Below are positions 36,034 to 43,709 of a DNA stretch of 64,000 nucleotides, in pieces. Every line of letters begins with the position of its first letter. The first letter of the stretch is position 1. This DNA comes from Sphingomonas sp. (GTDB lineage: Bacteria > Pseudomonadota > Alphaproteobacteria > Sphingomonadales > Sphingomonadaceae): positions 62,001 through 126,000 of the forward strand of contig NZ_SSMY01000001.1 in NCBI RefSeq assembly GCF_004799495.1, in the 5' to 3' direction. A model generated the notes under the pieces. The model saw only the letters and a list, made by a program, of their open reading frames with translations, was not told where the DNA came from and did no database searches. The translations under genes were made by a program, and so were the position numbers.

Positions 36034-36100
36034 TTGGCTGTGACGGCTCGGCTCTCCGATTGGGGGCGGCGGAGAACGTCGGAGCAAATGGAGACGACCA

Positions 36101-36919
36101 ATGACGGTAATTGGAACCAATGTCGGCGCGCTGCGCGCCGCGAATGCGTCGGCCAGCGCCAACACCGCGCTCGGCACGGCGATGGAGCGCCTGTCGACCG
36201 GCAAGCGCATCAACTCGGCGAAGGACGATGCCGCCGGCATCGCCGTCGCTTCTTCGATGACGTCGCAGATCCGCGGCATGAACCAGGCGATCCGCAACGC
36301 CAACGACGGCATGTCGATGGCACAGACCGCCGACGGTGCGCTCAACGAAGTCACCAACATGCTGCAGCGCATGCGCGAACTGGCCGTTCAGTCGGCGTCG
36401 GGCACGTACAGCGACGACGACCGCACCAACATGCAGACCGAAGTCACCGCGCTGACCACGCAGATCACCAACATCCTGTCGAACACGCAGTTCAACAAGG
36501 TGAACCTGTTCACCGGCGACGCCGGCGACAGCGGTGACGTGACGATCCAGACGGGCTCGGGCTCGGCCGATACGGTCACGATCTCGTTCGCGGAAATCGA
36601 CCTGTCGGATGCCGAAGGCGTCGACATCTCGGACGCGAGCGGCGCCAGCGATGCGCTCGACACGATCGACACCGCGCTGACCACGGTCAACGGCGCACGG
36701 GCCGGCTTCGGCGCGGCGCAGAGCCAGTTGCAGTCGGTGGTCAACAACCTGTCCGACAACGTGACCAACCTGAGCGATGCGCGCAGCCGCGTCGAGGACG
36801 CCGACTTCGGCGCCGAATCGACCAATCTGGCGAAGGCGCAGATCCTGGCCCAGGCGTCGACTGCGATGCTGGCCCAGGCCAACCAGAGTGCTCAGTCCGT
36901 TCTCAAGCTGCTCCAGTAA
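36101..36919 (+). CDS. fliC: Flagellin
   Basis: 272 residues. The conserved N-terminus (TVIGTNVGALRAANASASANTALGTAMERLSTGKRINSAKDDAAG) and C-terminus (DADFGAESTNLAKAQILAQASTAMLAQANQSAQSVLKLLQ, ending in the typical LLQ) are joined by a short Asp/Ser-rich middle. At this length only the D0/D1 coiled-coil domains and a tiny outer part are present. It is the only flagellin in the window. Codon use is more biased than in its neighbours and the gene has its own promoter and terminator, as expected for an abundant protein. The start follows GGAGACGACC. Confidence 0.97.
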   Translation: MTVIGTNVGALRAANASASANTALGTAMERLSTGKRINSAKDDAAGIAVASSMTSQIRGMNQAIRNANDGMSMAQTADGALNEVTNMLQRMRELAVQSASGTYSDDDRTNMQTEVTALTTQITNILSNTQFNKVNLFTGDAGDSGDVTIQTGSGSADTVTISFAEIDLSDAEGVDISDASGASDALDTIDTALTTVNGARAGFGAAQSQLQSVVNNLSDNVTNLSDARSRVEDADFGAESTNLAKAQILAQASTAMLAQANQSAQSVLKLLQ

Positions 36920-36939
36920 TCCGGGCACGCTAGAGGTAC

Positions 36940-36981
36940 GGCTCCGGCATCCCGCCCCCCTTCATACGGGGTGCCGGAGCC
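36940..36981 (+). terminator. Stable hairpin in the fliC 3' untranslated region
   Basis: GGCTCCGGCA (36940-36949) pairs with TGCCGGAGCC (36972-36981), with an inner CCCC/GGGG extension. No T-run follows, so it is more likely to protect the flagellin mRNA 3' end than to terminate it. Confidence 0.6.
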
Positions 36982-36991
36982 GAACAATGAA

Positions 36992-37022
36992 CCCCGGTGG
37001 TCGCAAGACCGCCGGGGTTTTT
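36992..37022 (+). terminator. Intrinsic terminator of fliC
   Basis: CCCCGGTGGTC-GCAA-GACCGCCGGGG, an 11-bp stem with one G-T-type mismatch, is followed by TTTTT. It is the clearest intrinsic terminator in the window. Confidence 0.9.
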
Positions 37023-37082
37023 GCTGTGCTGCCGCGAGCGAAATAGCGCAGCTATTTCCCACAGCGGCAAACACGTCCGGCG

Positions 37083-37181
37083 GCGCGTTAGCGCCGTCCG
37101 ACGACGACTTGGGCTTGCCCAAGTCAGCCTGTCCTGAGCGCCTGCCTTGCAGGCAGTCGAAGGGCGGCTTTGCCGCGGCGG
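37083..37181. repeat. Compound intergenic repeat between fliC and the ArsR gene
   Basis: Contains GACTTGGGC-TT-GCCCAAGTC (37106-37125), GCCTGTCCTGAGC, and GCCTGC-CTT-GCAGGC (37140-37154), then GCGGCTTTGCCGC. These are the building blocks of common sphingomonad intergenic repeats. There is no gene in 37023-37186. Confidence 0.7.
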
Positions 37182-37186
37182 TTGCG

Positions 37187-37846
37187 CTAATCCAGCTCGA
37201 ACAAGCGATCGAACGCCGCAGCGCCGCGCGCCGAAAAGAAGACCACGCGGCCAGCGCCACGCTCCGCCCACTTCTCCGCCAGCGCGCGATCGAAGATCGC
37301 CGCGCCGAGCGCGCCGCCGAGATGGTGGCGCCGCTCGCTCCAGTCGAGACACGTGCGGCAAAATGCCCGTCGGCCATCGCCCTTCACGAAACCCCGCGCC
37401 GCGAACCAAGTCCGGCCGGCATCGGTCAGCCCGCTGTCGTCAAGCATCGCGTTCGTCTCCAGCCGCGCGACCAGCGCCACCGCCCGCGCGCCGGCGAGAT
37501 GATCGTAACACACCCGGCATTCGCGCATCGCCGCGTCGCGCGGGCCGGTGCGCACACGCATCGCGCCGGTACGCTGGGCAAGGCCCATTAATGCTTCGAG
37601 CGCAGCGGCGACGTCCCCGCCCGACAGCCGCAGATAGCGATGCCGCCCCTGCTTTTCGGCCGTGAGCAGTCCGGCCTGTTCGAGCCGCGTCAAGTGCCCG
37701 CTCGCGGTCGGCAATGCGACGCCCGCCGCGCCCGCCAGTTCGCTCACCGTCAACGCGCGGCCGTCCATCAGCGCGGTCAGCATGTTGGCGCGCGCGGGGT
37801 CGCCGATCAGCGCGGCGATTTCGGCAATGTTGGGCCCCTCTTTCAT
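37187..37846 (-). CDS. ArsR-family winged-helix transcriptional regulator
   Basis: 219 residues. N-terminal ArsR-type winged helix (IAALIGDPARANMLTALMDGRALTVSELA; LPTASGHLTRLEQAGLLTAEKQGRHRYLRL), then a C-terminal domain with CRVCYDHLAG and FCRTCLDWSERRHHLGG, cysteines that could bind a metal. The start at 37846 has AAGGAGA upstream. It is divergent from the NIPSNAP gene 85 bp away, which it probably controls. Not flagellar. Confidence 0.85.
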   Translation of the reverse strand: MKEGPNIAEIAALIGDPARANMLTALMDGRALTVSELAGAAGVALPTASGHLTRLEQAGLLTAEKQGRHRYLRLSGGDVAAALEALMGLAQRTGAMRVRTGPRDAAMRECRVCYDHLAGARAVALVARLETNAMLDDSGLTDAGRTWFAARGFVKGDGRRAFCRTCLDWSERRHHLGGALGAAIFDRALAEKWAERGAGRVVFFSARGAAAFDRLFELD

Positions 37847-37931
37847 CGACTCTCCTTCATGCTTCGGGCTTAGCCGAACCATCGCCGCGCAGCCATCCGC
37901 TAAAGTGCCCCGACACTTTGGAGAAGACCGA

Positions 37932-38237
37932 ATGATCACCTGCATCATCCGCTACGACATCGAGCCGTGGGGCCACGACGCGTTTGTCGATTACGCCCGC
38001 AACTGGGGCGAGGCGATCCCGCGCGCCGGCGCCGACCTGATCGGCTATTTCGCGCCGCACGAGGGGTCGGCGACGACCGCCTACGGCATCTACGACATCG
38101 CCAGCCTGGCCGAATATGAAGCGTATCGTGCACGGCTGAAGGCCGATCCGGTCGGGCAGCGCAACTTCGAGTTCGCACAGAAGGAGCGGTTCATCCGGCG
38201 CGAGGACCGGATCTTCCTGAGCCGCGTCGACCGATGA
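37932..38237 (+). CDS. NIPSNAP family protein
   Basis: 101 residues with the ferredoxin-like NIPSNAP pattern (IIRYDIEPWGHDAFVDYARNWGEAIPRAGADLIGYF). Bacterial members are small dimeric alpha-beta barrel proteins of undefined function, often next to ABM monooxygenases. Ribosome site GGAGAAG. Overlaps the next gene by 4 bp. Confidence 0.85.
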   Translation: MITCIIRYDIEPWGHDAFVDYARNWGEAIPRAGADLIGYFAPHEGSATTAYGIYDIASLAEYEAYRARLKADPVGQRNFEFAQKERFIRREDRIFLSRVDR

Positions 38238-38575
38238 TCGCGGTGATATTCGAAGTCGAGCCCGCCGACCGCGACGGCTATTTCGATCGCGCCGCCGCGC
38301 TCAGGCCCGAACTCGAGACAATCGACGGCTTTCTGTCGATCGAGCGCTTCGAGAGCTTGGTCACGCCGGGCAAGTTTCTGTCGCTCAGTTTCTTTCGCGA
38401 CGAGGACGCGGTGTGCGCGTGGCGCACCACGCCCGACCATCGCGCGGCGCAAGCGGCGGGACGCGGCGGCGTGCTGGCCGACTATCGGCTGCGTGTGGCC
38501 GAGGTGCTGCGCGACTATGGCATGACCGACCGCGCCGAAGCGCCGACCGACAGCCGGACCGTGCATGACGGTTGA
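38234..38575 (+). CDS. Antibiotic biosynthesis monooxygenase (ABM)-domain protein
   Basis: 113 residues. MIAVIFEVEPADRDGYFDRAAALRPELETIDGFLSIERFES and KFLSLSFFRDEDAVCAWR match the ABM dimeric alpha-beta barrel fold. Such proteins are cofactor-free oxygenases or haem-degrading enzymes; the activity here is unknown. In operon with the NIPSNAP gene. Confidence 0.82.
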   Translation: MIAVIFEVEPADRDGYFDRAAALRPELETIDGFLSIERFESLVTPGKFLSLSFFRDEDAVCAWRTTPDHRAAQAAGRGGVLADYRLRVAEVLRDYGMTDRAEAPTDSRTVHDG

Positions 38576-38611
38576 TTTCGCGCTACTCTCGGACCCGAGG
38601 GGGGTTCGGCG

Positions 38612-39100
38612 ATGAAGCGAGCGATGATCGGGCTGATGCTGGCGCTGGCCGCGCCCGCCGGGGCGGCGCCGGCGACGCCAGCGGCGGAGGCCAAGGCGTT
38701 CGTCGAGGGCATCTACAAGCCATGGATGGCGGCGCTCAAGCGCGGCAGCGCGATGTACCAGCCGCCCGGCGACGGCCGCATCTACACGGCGGAGATCGCC
38801 GCCTTGCTGGCCAAGGACCGGCGCATTTCGAACCGCACCAACGAGGTCGGGGTGATCGACTGGGTAATCCTGTGCTCGTGCCAGGACGATGCCGGGCTCG
38901 GCTATCGCGTGACCGTGCCCGCAGCGACACCTCGCGCCGCGACCGCGAAGGTCGCGTTGAGCTTCGGCGGCAAATATTCGAACACGCTGACGCTCAAGCT
39001 GGTCAGGCTGCCGCAAGGCTGGCGGATCGCCGACGTCGGCGACACCGACATGCCGAGCCTGCTCGCGACGTTGCGGAACGGGTTGCGCGGGAAGAAGTGA
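38612..39100 (+). CDS. Secreted DUF3828-like protein
   Basis: 162 residues. Signal peptide at about 1-18 (MIGLMLALAAPAGAAPA), then FVEGIYKPWMAA and a C-terminal LKLVRLPQGWRIADVGD resembling DUF3828 and similar small periplasmic domains. Function unknown. It ends directly next to the convergent fliA stop. Confidence 0.6.
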   Translation: MKRAMIGLMLALAAPAGAAPATPAAEAKAFVEGIYKPWMAALKRGSAMYQPPGDGRIYTAEIAALLAKDRRISNRTNEVGVIDWVILCSCQDDAGLGYRVTVPAATPRAATAKVALSFGGKYSNTLTLKLVRLPQGWRIADVGDTDMPSLLATLRNGLRGKK

Positions 39101-39844
39101 TCAGACCGAGCGGGCGAGCGCGCGTTTGAGTCGCGCGTGCGCCGACGCCTTGATCTGGCACACGCGCGCGGCGCCGACGCCGATCACCTGGCCGATCTCT
39201 TCGAGGTTGAGCTCCTCGACATAATAAAGCTGGACGACCTGCGCCTCGCGGGTCGGCAAGGCGGCGATTGCGGCGATCAGCGCGTCGCGCTGGTCGGCCT
39301 CGGCGAGCTGGTCGAACGCATTGGGCTCGTCGGACATGAACCACGGGCCGTCGTCGGTGTAGACCGCGTCGAGCGAGTCGAACTTGACCGCTTCCGCCCC
39401 GGCGTAATCGGTGCGCAGTTTCTCGATGCTGACGCCGAGCCGCTCGGCGACCATTGCCTCGCTCGGCGGCGTACGATTCACGGTCAACAACGCGACGGTC
39501 TCCTGATATTGCTTGCGGCGACGCATCGCCCCGCGCGTCAGCGTCGCCTGGCGGCGGAGCTGGTCGATCATGCTCCCACGCAACCGCGTCGCAAGATATT
39601 GCTCGAAGGTGACCTGGCCGCGGTCCTCGAACCCGTGGATCGCCTCGACCAGCGCGACGAGCCCGGTTTGGACGAGATCCTCCACCTCGCACACGCCCGA
39701 GACGCTGCCGTGGACGTGCCAGGCGATGCGGCGGACGAGCGGCGCGTGCTTGCGCACCAGCGCGTCGACGTCGGCCATCGCCACGCGAGCGTAAGTCAGC
39801 GGCTGCGCATCCGCGAACGCCTGTTTCATCGGGAGCGCGGTCAT
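39101..39844 (-). CDS. fliA: Flagellar sigma factor FliA (sigma-28)
   Basis: 247 residues. Region 2 (HAPLVRRIAWHVHGSVSGVCEVEDLVQTGLVALVEAIHGF) and region 4 (ALPTREAQVVQLYYVEELNLEEIGQVIGVGAARVCQIKA) are complete. It directs RNA polymerase to late flagellar genes and is held by FlgM until the hook is done. The ATG overlaps the flhA stop (ATGA); flhF and flhG, which separate flhA and fliA in many bacteria, are absent. Confidence 0.93.
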   Translation of the reverse strand: MTALPMKQAFADAQPLTYARVAMADVDALVRKHAPLVRRIAWHVHGSVSGVCEVEDLVQTGLVALVEAIHGFEDRGQVTFEQYLATRLRGSMIDQLRRQATLTRGAMRRRKQYQETVALLTVNRTPPSEAMVAERLGVSIEKLRTDYAGAEAVKFDSLDAVYTDDGPWFMSDEPNAFDQLAEADQRDALIAAIAALPTREAQVVQLYYVEELNLEEIGQVIGVGAARVCQIKASAHARLKRALARSV

Positions 39845-41916
39845 GCGGCGATCGCCTGCGGCGCGCCGATCACGGCGACGACTTCGACCGCTTTCTCCTC
39901 GGGCACTTCGAAGAACGACATGACCGGCGTGTCGGGCAGGCAGGTCTTAACCAGCTTTCGGATCGCGAGGCGGATGGCCGGCTGGACGACCAGCGCGAAC
40001 GGCTTTGCCTCGGCGACGAGCGGTGCGGCGGCTTGCTGGAGCGCGTCGACGATACGGCGGCCCAAATCGGGCTCGATCGTGTGGCGCCGCGACGGGTCGG
40101 AGCGCACCGCCTGGCCGAGCAACCCTTCGAGCTGCCCCTCGAGCGTCATCACGCGGAGCGGTTCGTGTACGCCGCACAATTTGCCGATGATCAGCCCGCC
40201 GAGCTCGGGGCGGATCGCCTCGATGATTTCCTCGGCGTCGGTCGTCTTCTGCGCGGCGTTGGCGATCGCCGACGCGATGCGGCGGAATTCCTTGAGCGCG
40301 ATACCTTCGGCAAGCAGCCCCTTCAAGACTTGCGTCAGCGTGGTCAGCGGGAGCGGCGACGGGGTCAGCGCGGCGACGAGTTGCGGACTCTTTTCCTTCA
40401 GGCCGTCGAGCAGCGCCTGGACCTCGTCCGCGCCGAGCAGGTCGGCGGCGTTCGCGCTCAACTGGTGGTTGAGGTGGGTTGCCATCACGGTGCCCGAATC
40501 GACCACCAGATAGCCCTGTCCCGTCGCGGCATCGGCATCGCCCGGCGAAATCCACGTCGCGTCGAGCCCGAAGGTCGGGTCCTTCGTCTTCTTGCCATTG
40601 AGGTCGCCGAAGCCCTGCCCCGTATCGAGCGCGAGCATATCGTCGGCCGACGCCTGATCCTCGCCGACGACGACGCCGCCGACCAGGATGCGATAGGTAT
40701 AGGGCGCGAGGTTGATGTCGTCGCGCACGCGCACTTGCGGCACGACGAAACCAAGCTCCTTCGACAGCTGGCGCCGCACGCCGGTTATCCGGCCCATCAG
40801 CGGCGCGCCGCGGCGCTCGTCGACCAGCGGCACCAGCCCATAGCCGATATCGAGGTTGATCTGCATCCCGTCCGACACTTCGTCCCAGCCGATCTTCGAC
40901 AGGTCGGGCGCGGGCGCGGCGGGCGCGGGCGGCGGCGGGCGGTTGGCGATCTGGCGCAGCTTCCACGCGGCGAACCCGGCGAGGCTGGCGGCCGACAGCA
41001 GCACCATGTGCGGCATGCCCGGCAGGATGCCGAGGATGCCGAGGATCGCGGCGACCGGGGTCCAGGTGCGTGGGCTACCGAACTGGCTGCCGATCTGCCC
41101 GGCGAGGTCATGGCTCGAGGTGACGCGGGTGACGATCGCGGCGGCGGCGATCGACAGCATCAGCGACGGCAATTGCGCGACGAGCGCGTCGCCGATCGCG
41201 AGCAGGACGTAATTGTGCGCGGCATCGCCGAGCGACATGCCATGGCTGACGGGTCCGAGGATCAGCCCGCCGACGATGTTGGCGAAGAGGATCAGCAGAG
41301 CGGCGACCGCGTCGCCCTTCACGAACTTCGACGAACCGTCCATCGAGCCGTAGAAATCGGCCTCGGTCGACACTTCGACGCGGCGCGCCTTGGCTTCGTC
41401 GGGGGTGATCAGCCCGGCGTTGAGATCGGCGTCGATCGCCATCTGCTTGCCGGGCAAGGCGTCGAGGGTGAAGCGCGCGGAAACTTCGGACACGCGGCCC
41501 GCGCCCTTCGTGACGACGATCAAATTGATGATCACCAGGATCGCGAAGACGAAGATGCCGACGACATAATCGCCGCCGATCAGGAACGTCCCGAACGCTT
41601 CGATGACATGCCCCGCCGCGCTTTCGCCCTCATGCCCGTGCACCAGCACGACGCGCGTCGAGGCGACGTTGAGGCCGAGGCGGAACAGCGTCGCGAACAG
41701 CAGCACCGACGGGAACGCCGAGAAATCGAGCGGCTTCTGCGCGTTCAACGCGACCATCAACACCGCGAGGCTGATGCCGATATTGGCGACGAAGAACACG
41801 TCGAGCAGCACGGCCGGGATCGGCACGACCATGACGCAGACCAGCAACAGGATCGCCAGCGGCAGGAAGGCATGGCGGACGTTGCCGCCGAAAAGCTTGT
41901 TCAGGAACGTCGGCAC
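39841..41916 (-). CDS. flhA: Flagellar export apparatus protein FlhA
   Basis: 691 residues from a GTG right after the transglycosylase stop. Eight N-terminal membrane spans, the conserved cytoplasmic FHIPEP-like loop (VSARFTLDALPGKQMAIDADLNAGLI), and a large C-terminal domain that forms a nonamer docking chaperone-substrate complexes. Overlaps fliA by 4 bp. Confidence 0.97.
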   Translation of the reverse strand: MPTFLNKLFGGNVRHAFLPLAILLLVCVMVVPIPAVLLDVFFVANIGISLAVLMVALNAQKPLDFSAFPSVLLFATLFRLGLNVASTRVVLVHGHEGESAAGHVIEAFGTFLIGGDYVVGIFVFAILVIINLIVVTKGAGRVSEVSARFTLDALPGKQMAIDADLNAGLITPDEAKARRVEVSTEADFYGSMDGSSKFVKGDAVAALLILFANIVGGLILGPVSHGMSLGDAAHNYVLLAIGDALVAQLPSLMLSIAAAAIVTRVTSSHDLAGQIGSQFGSPRTWTPVAAILGILGILPGMPHMVLLSAASLAGFAAWKLRQIANRPPPPAPAAPAPDLSKIGWDEVSDGMQINLDIGYGLVPLVDERRGAPLMGRITGVRRQLSKELGFVVPQVRVRDDINLAPYTYRILVGGVVVGEDQASADDMLALDTGQGFGDLNGKKTKDPTFGLDATWISPGDADAATGQGYLVVDSGTVMATHLNHQLSANAADLLGADEVQALLDGLKEKSPQLVAALTPSPLPLTTLTQVLKGLLAEGIALKEFRRIASAIANAAQKTTDAEEIIEAIRPELGGLIIGKLCGVHEPLRVMTLEGQLEGLLGQAVRSDPSRRHTIEPDLGRRIVDALQQAAAPLVAEAKPFALVVQPAIRLAIRKLVKTCLPDTPVMSFFEVPEEKAVEVVAVIGAPQAIAA

Positions 41917-42861
41917 TTAGCCCCCCAGGCTCGCGAGCATCATGTACGCCAGCCGCGCGTTGTTCGGCGTCGGGCGGAGAAGGTTGGTCGAATCGACCGT
42001 CGCGCCGGGTGCGGCGCTGGTCGTGTTGACGCGGGCGAGCGCGGCCTTGGCCCAGGCCGCCGCGCTTTGACTGTTCTCGCCCGATCCCGCGATGACGGTC
42101 GCGCCGCCGATATCGGTGATCGCGGCGAGCTGCGCGAAATTGGCCCTGGCGGTTTCGAAATCACCGCCGCGCGCGACCGCGGGCATCAGCCCGGGATTGC
42201 CGTCGAGCACGTCCGACGCGAGGCTCGTCGCCCCGACCTGCGCCGCGCCCTTGTCGAGCTTGGCGGCGAAACGCTGGTAGATGTCGCCGAGACTCCGCGC
42301 GTTGCCGCCCGCATCGTAGAAGATCGAGCGGTTGGCGCGCGCGGCCGCCGGGAACATCGCCGCGCCCGAGACGCCGGGATTGACCTGCATCGTCTTGAGG
42401 AACGATCGCGCGCCGCCGAGACCGAGGAAGTGCGCCATATAGAGGTCGGTCCCGGTCGCGCCGCGGCCGAGCGATCCCTCAAGCGAGGCCTTGTTATCCG
42501 ACGCCGATTCGGCCGCCATCGACGCGGCGACCGCGGGGTTGTTCCGCAGGTCGAGGATCGCGCGGCGCATCGCCGGGTCGCTGACGGTCAGCCGGCCATT
42601 GGCGTTGCGCCCGATCGCGTCGGCGGCCCAGCCGAGCCCATATTGGCTGCCATGCTGCTTGATCACGCCGAGCCAGCTTTGATCGATAAACTGGTAGAGC
42701 CCGGTCGCCGACGAGGTGCCGGCGCGCGCGGCGGGGTTCAGGCCGCTTTCGAGTTGCGCCTGGCCGAGCAGATAATCGAAGTCGATCCCGGTCGCCTGGC
42801 TCGCTTGCGCGATCGCCGCCCGGACGCTTCCGATATTCCCTGATATTGCTTCGACGCCCAT
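41917..42861 (-). CDS. Lytic transglycosylase (SLT-domain) protein linked to flagellar genes
   Basis: 314 residues. The SLT-type lysozyme-like fold is at about 15-120: catalytic Glu in LGQAQLESGLNP (about residue 38), then GTSSATGLYQFIDQSWLGVI. The rest is Ala-rich with no recognised domain. It probably cuts peptidoglycan for the rod, replacing the muramidase domain missing from FlgJ. No signal peptide is seen, so it may be exported by the flagellar system. First gene of the operon with flhA and fliA, under a sigma-54 promoter. Confidence 0.82.
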   Translation of the reverse strand: MGVEAISGNIGSVRAAIAQASQATGIDFDYLLGQAQLESGLNPAARAGTSSATGLYQFIDQSWLGVIKQHGSQYGLGWAADAIGRNANGRLTVSDPAMRRAILDLRNNPAVAASMAAESASDNKASLEGSLGRGATGTDLYMAHFLGLGGARSFLKTMQVNPGVSGAAMFPAAARANRSIFYDAGGNARSLGDIYQRFAAKLDKGAAQVGATSLASDVLDGNPGLMPAVARGGDFETARANFAQLAAITDIGGATVIAGSGENSQSAAAWAKAALARVNTTSAAPGATVDSTNLLRPTPNNARLAYMMLASLGG

Positions 42862-42900
42862 CGGCCCCTTGCTGGTCTGCCCCTCTTCAGGGGATCATTC

Positions 42901-42918
42901 AGCAAGCGCCGTGCCAGT
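42901..42918 (-). promoter_or_regulatory. Sigma-54 promoter of the transglycosylase-flhA-fliA operon
   Basis: On the minus strand ACTGGCACGGCGCTTGCT contains TGGCACG-N4-TTGCT with exact GG-N10-GC spacing. Predicted start near 42890 gives a leader of about 29 bases. CGGCAA/TTGCCG half-sites are upstream at 43067, 43106 and 43136, inside flgN. This puts fliA under the sigma-54 tier. Confidence 0.85.
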
Positions 42919-42950
42919 TTGTATGTTTGATCGCCTCGCGGCGACGAAAC

Positions 42951-43028
42951 GGTGCCGGCCCGCTCCCCCTCCCGACCGCCCAATCAGGATATTCTATGGG
43001 CGGTCGGGAGGGGGAGCGGGCCGGCACC
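42951..43028. repeat. Long palindromic element, copy B (between flgN and the transglycosylase gene)
   Basis: Arms 42951-42982 and 42997-43028 are a perfect 32-bp inverted repeat around ATCAGGATATTCTA. It matches copy A at 29251-29330 with compensatory changes in the arms. It lies between the flgN stop and the sigma-54 promoter at 42918, so activator looping would have to span it, and it could end flgMN transcription. Confidence 0.93.
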
Positions 43029-43055
43029 GTCTACGCGCGTGAGCGCGTCAAACAA

Positions 43056-43370
43056 TTAGCCGTAGGCGGCAACCCGTCCATTCGGGCGATACCCACCGGC
43101 ATCACCGGCAAGCATTTGCAGCCGGCGGCGCACGTTTGCCGCCAGGAGGTTGACGTAAATCCGCGCGGTTTCGTTCAGCCGCTGCGCCTCTTCGGCCAGT
43201 TCGCGCACGTCGGGCTCGAGCCCGCCACCGGCGACCGCGCCGAGTTGCTCGATCGCGACCAGCTTCTCGCGCGTCGCGCGGTCGAGCGCGGTCACGTCGT
43301 TCGCCCTCATCGCCGCGATTTCGGCGTGGAGCGAGTCGATCACGCGGATCAGGCCGTCACGCCGGGTCAT
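43056..43370 (-). CDS. flgN: FlgN-like flagellar export chaperone
   Basis: 104 residues, all helical (RVIDSLHAEIAAMRANDVTALDRATREKLVAIEQL; EEAQRLNETARIYVNLLAANVRRRLQML). Size, helix pattern and position after flgM fit FlgN, the chaperone of FlgK and FlgL. Start at 43370; overlaps flgM by 14 bp. Sequence conservation is low in this family. Confidence 0.8.
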   Translation of the reverse strand: MTRRDGLIRVIDSLHAEIAAMRANDVTALDRATREKLVAIEQLGAVAGGGLEPDVRELAEEAQRLNETARIYVNLLAANVRRRLQMLAGDAGGYRPNGRVAAYG

Positions 43371-43647
43371 GCGACATCCAGTCGTATTTGAGCGCGAGCA
43401 TGCTGTCCGCGATCGTCGCGGGCAGGATCGGAAAGGTGCCGTCGGCGATCGCACGCTTGATCCGCGCGACGCGATCCGTGTCCACCGGGGGCTGCACCGA
43501 AAGCTGGCTCGCCAGTTGCGCGACCGGCGATGGCTGGTGACCGTCCGTGGCGACCGGCAAGGCCTTCGGCGCCACCGCGACGGATGCCACCGGCGCGACG
43601 CGAAGGTCGGTGGGCGTTGAGCCCTTCGGTCCGATCGGATCGACCAT
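43357..43647 (-). CDS. flgM: Anti-sigma-28 factor FlgM
   Basis: 96 residues. The disordered, Ala/Pro/Val-rich first half and the C-terminal VDTDRVARIKRAIADGTFPILPATIADSMLAL match FlgM, which binds FliA and is exported once the hook is complete. Preceded by a FliA-type promoter motif, which gives the known negative feedback. Confidence 0.9.
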   Translation of the reverse strand: MVDPIGPKGSTPTDLRVAPVASVAVAPKALPVATDGHQPSPVAQLASQLSVQPPVDTDRVARIKRAIADGTFPILPATIADSMLALKYDWMSHDPA

Positions 43648-43675
43648 GGTCCACCTTGTTGCTTACTCGGATCAT

Positions 43676-43703
43676 CGAACGACCGCCTGCTCCAAATCTT
43701 TAG
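43676..43703 (-). promoter_or_regulatory. Candidate sigma-28 (FliA) promoter of flgM-flgN
   Basis: On the minus strand CTAAA, 15 bases, GTCGTTCG. Of the three copies it is nearest in its first half to the enteric FliA consensus (TAAAG). It ends about 29 bp before the flgM ATG. Confidence 0.65.
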
Positions 43704-43709
43704 AAAAAA

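Noticed and set aside
36022..36039. A sigma-54-like site upstream of fliC (CCGGTCG...TTGGCT)
   Set aside because: The spacing GG-N10-GC is right, but both elements have several mismatches, and the FliA-type motif overlaps it with a better fit.
37187..39100. Horizontally acquired island inside the flagellar locus
   Set aside because: The four non-flagellar genes have the same base composition and codon use as the rest, and no mobile genes or attachment-site repeats flank them.
40033..42843. A 936-codon open frame antisense to flhA and the transglycosylase gene
   Set aside because: The translation is Arg/Asp/Gly-rich with no domain, and the opposite strand has clear flhA. Long mirror frames are expected where third positions are mostly G or C.
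29251..43028. CRISPR-like repeat structure
   Set aside because: The palindromes occur singly, thousands of bases apart, with no regular spacers and no cas genes.
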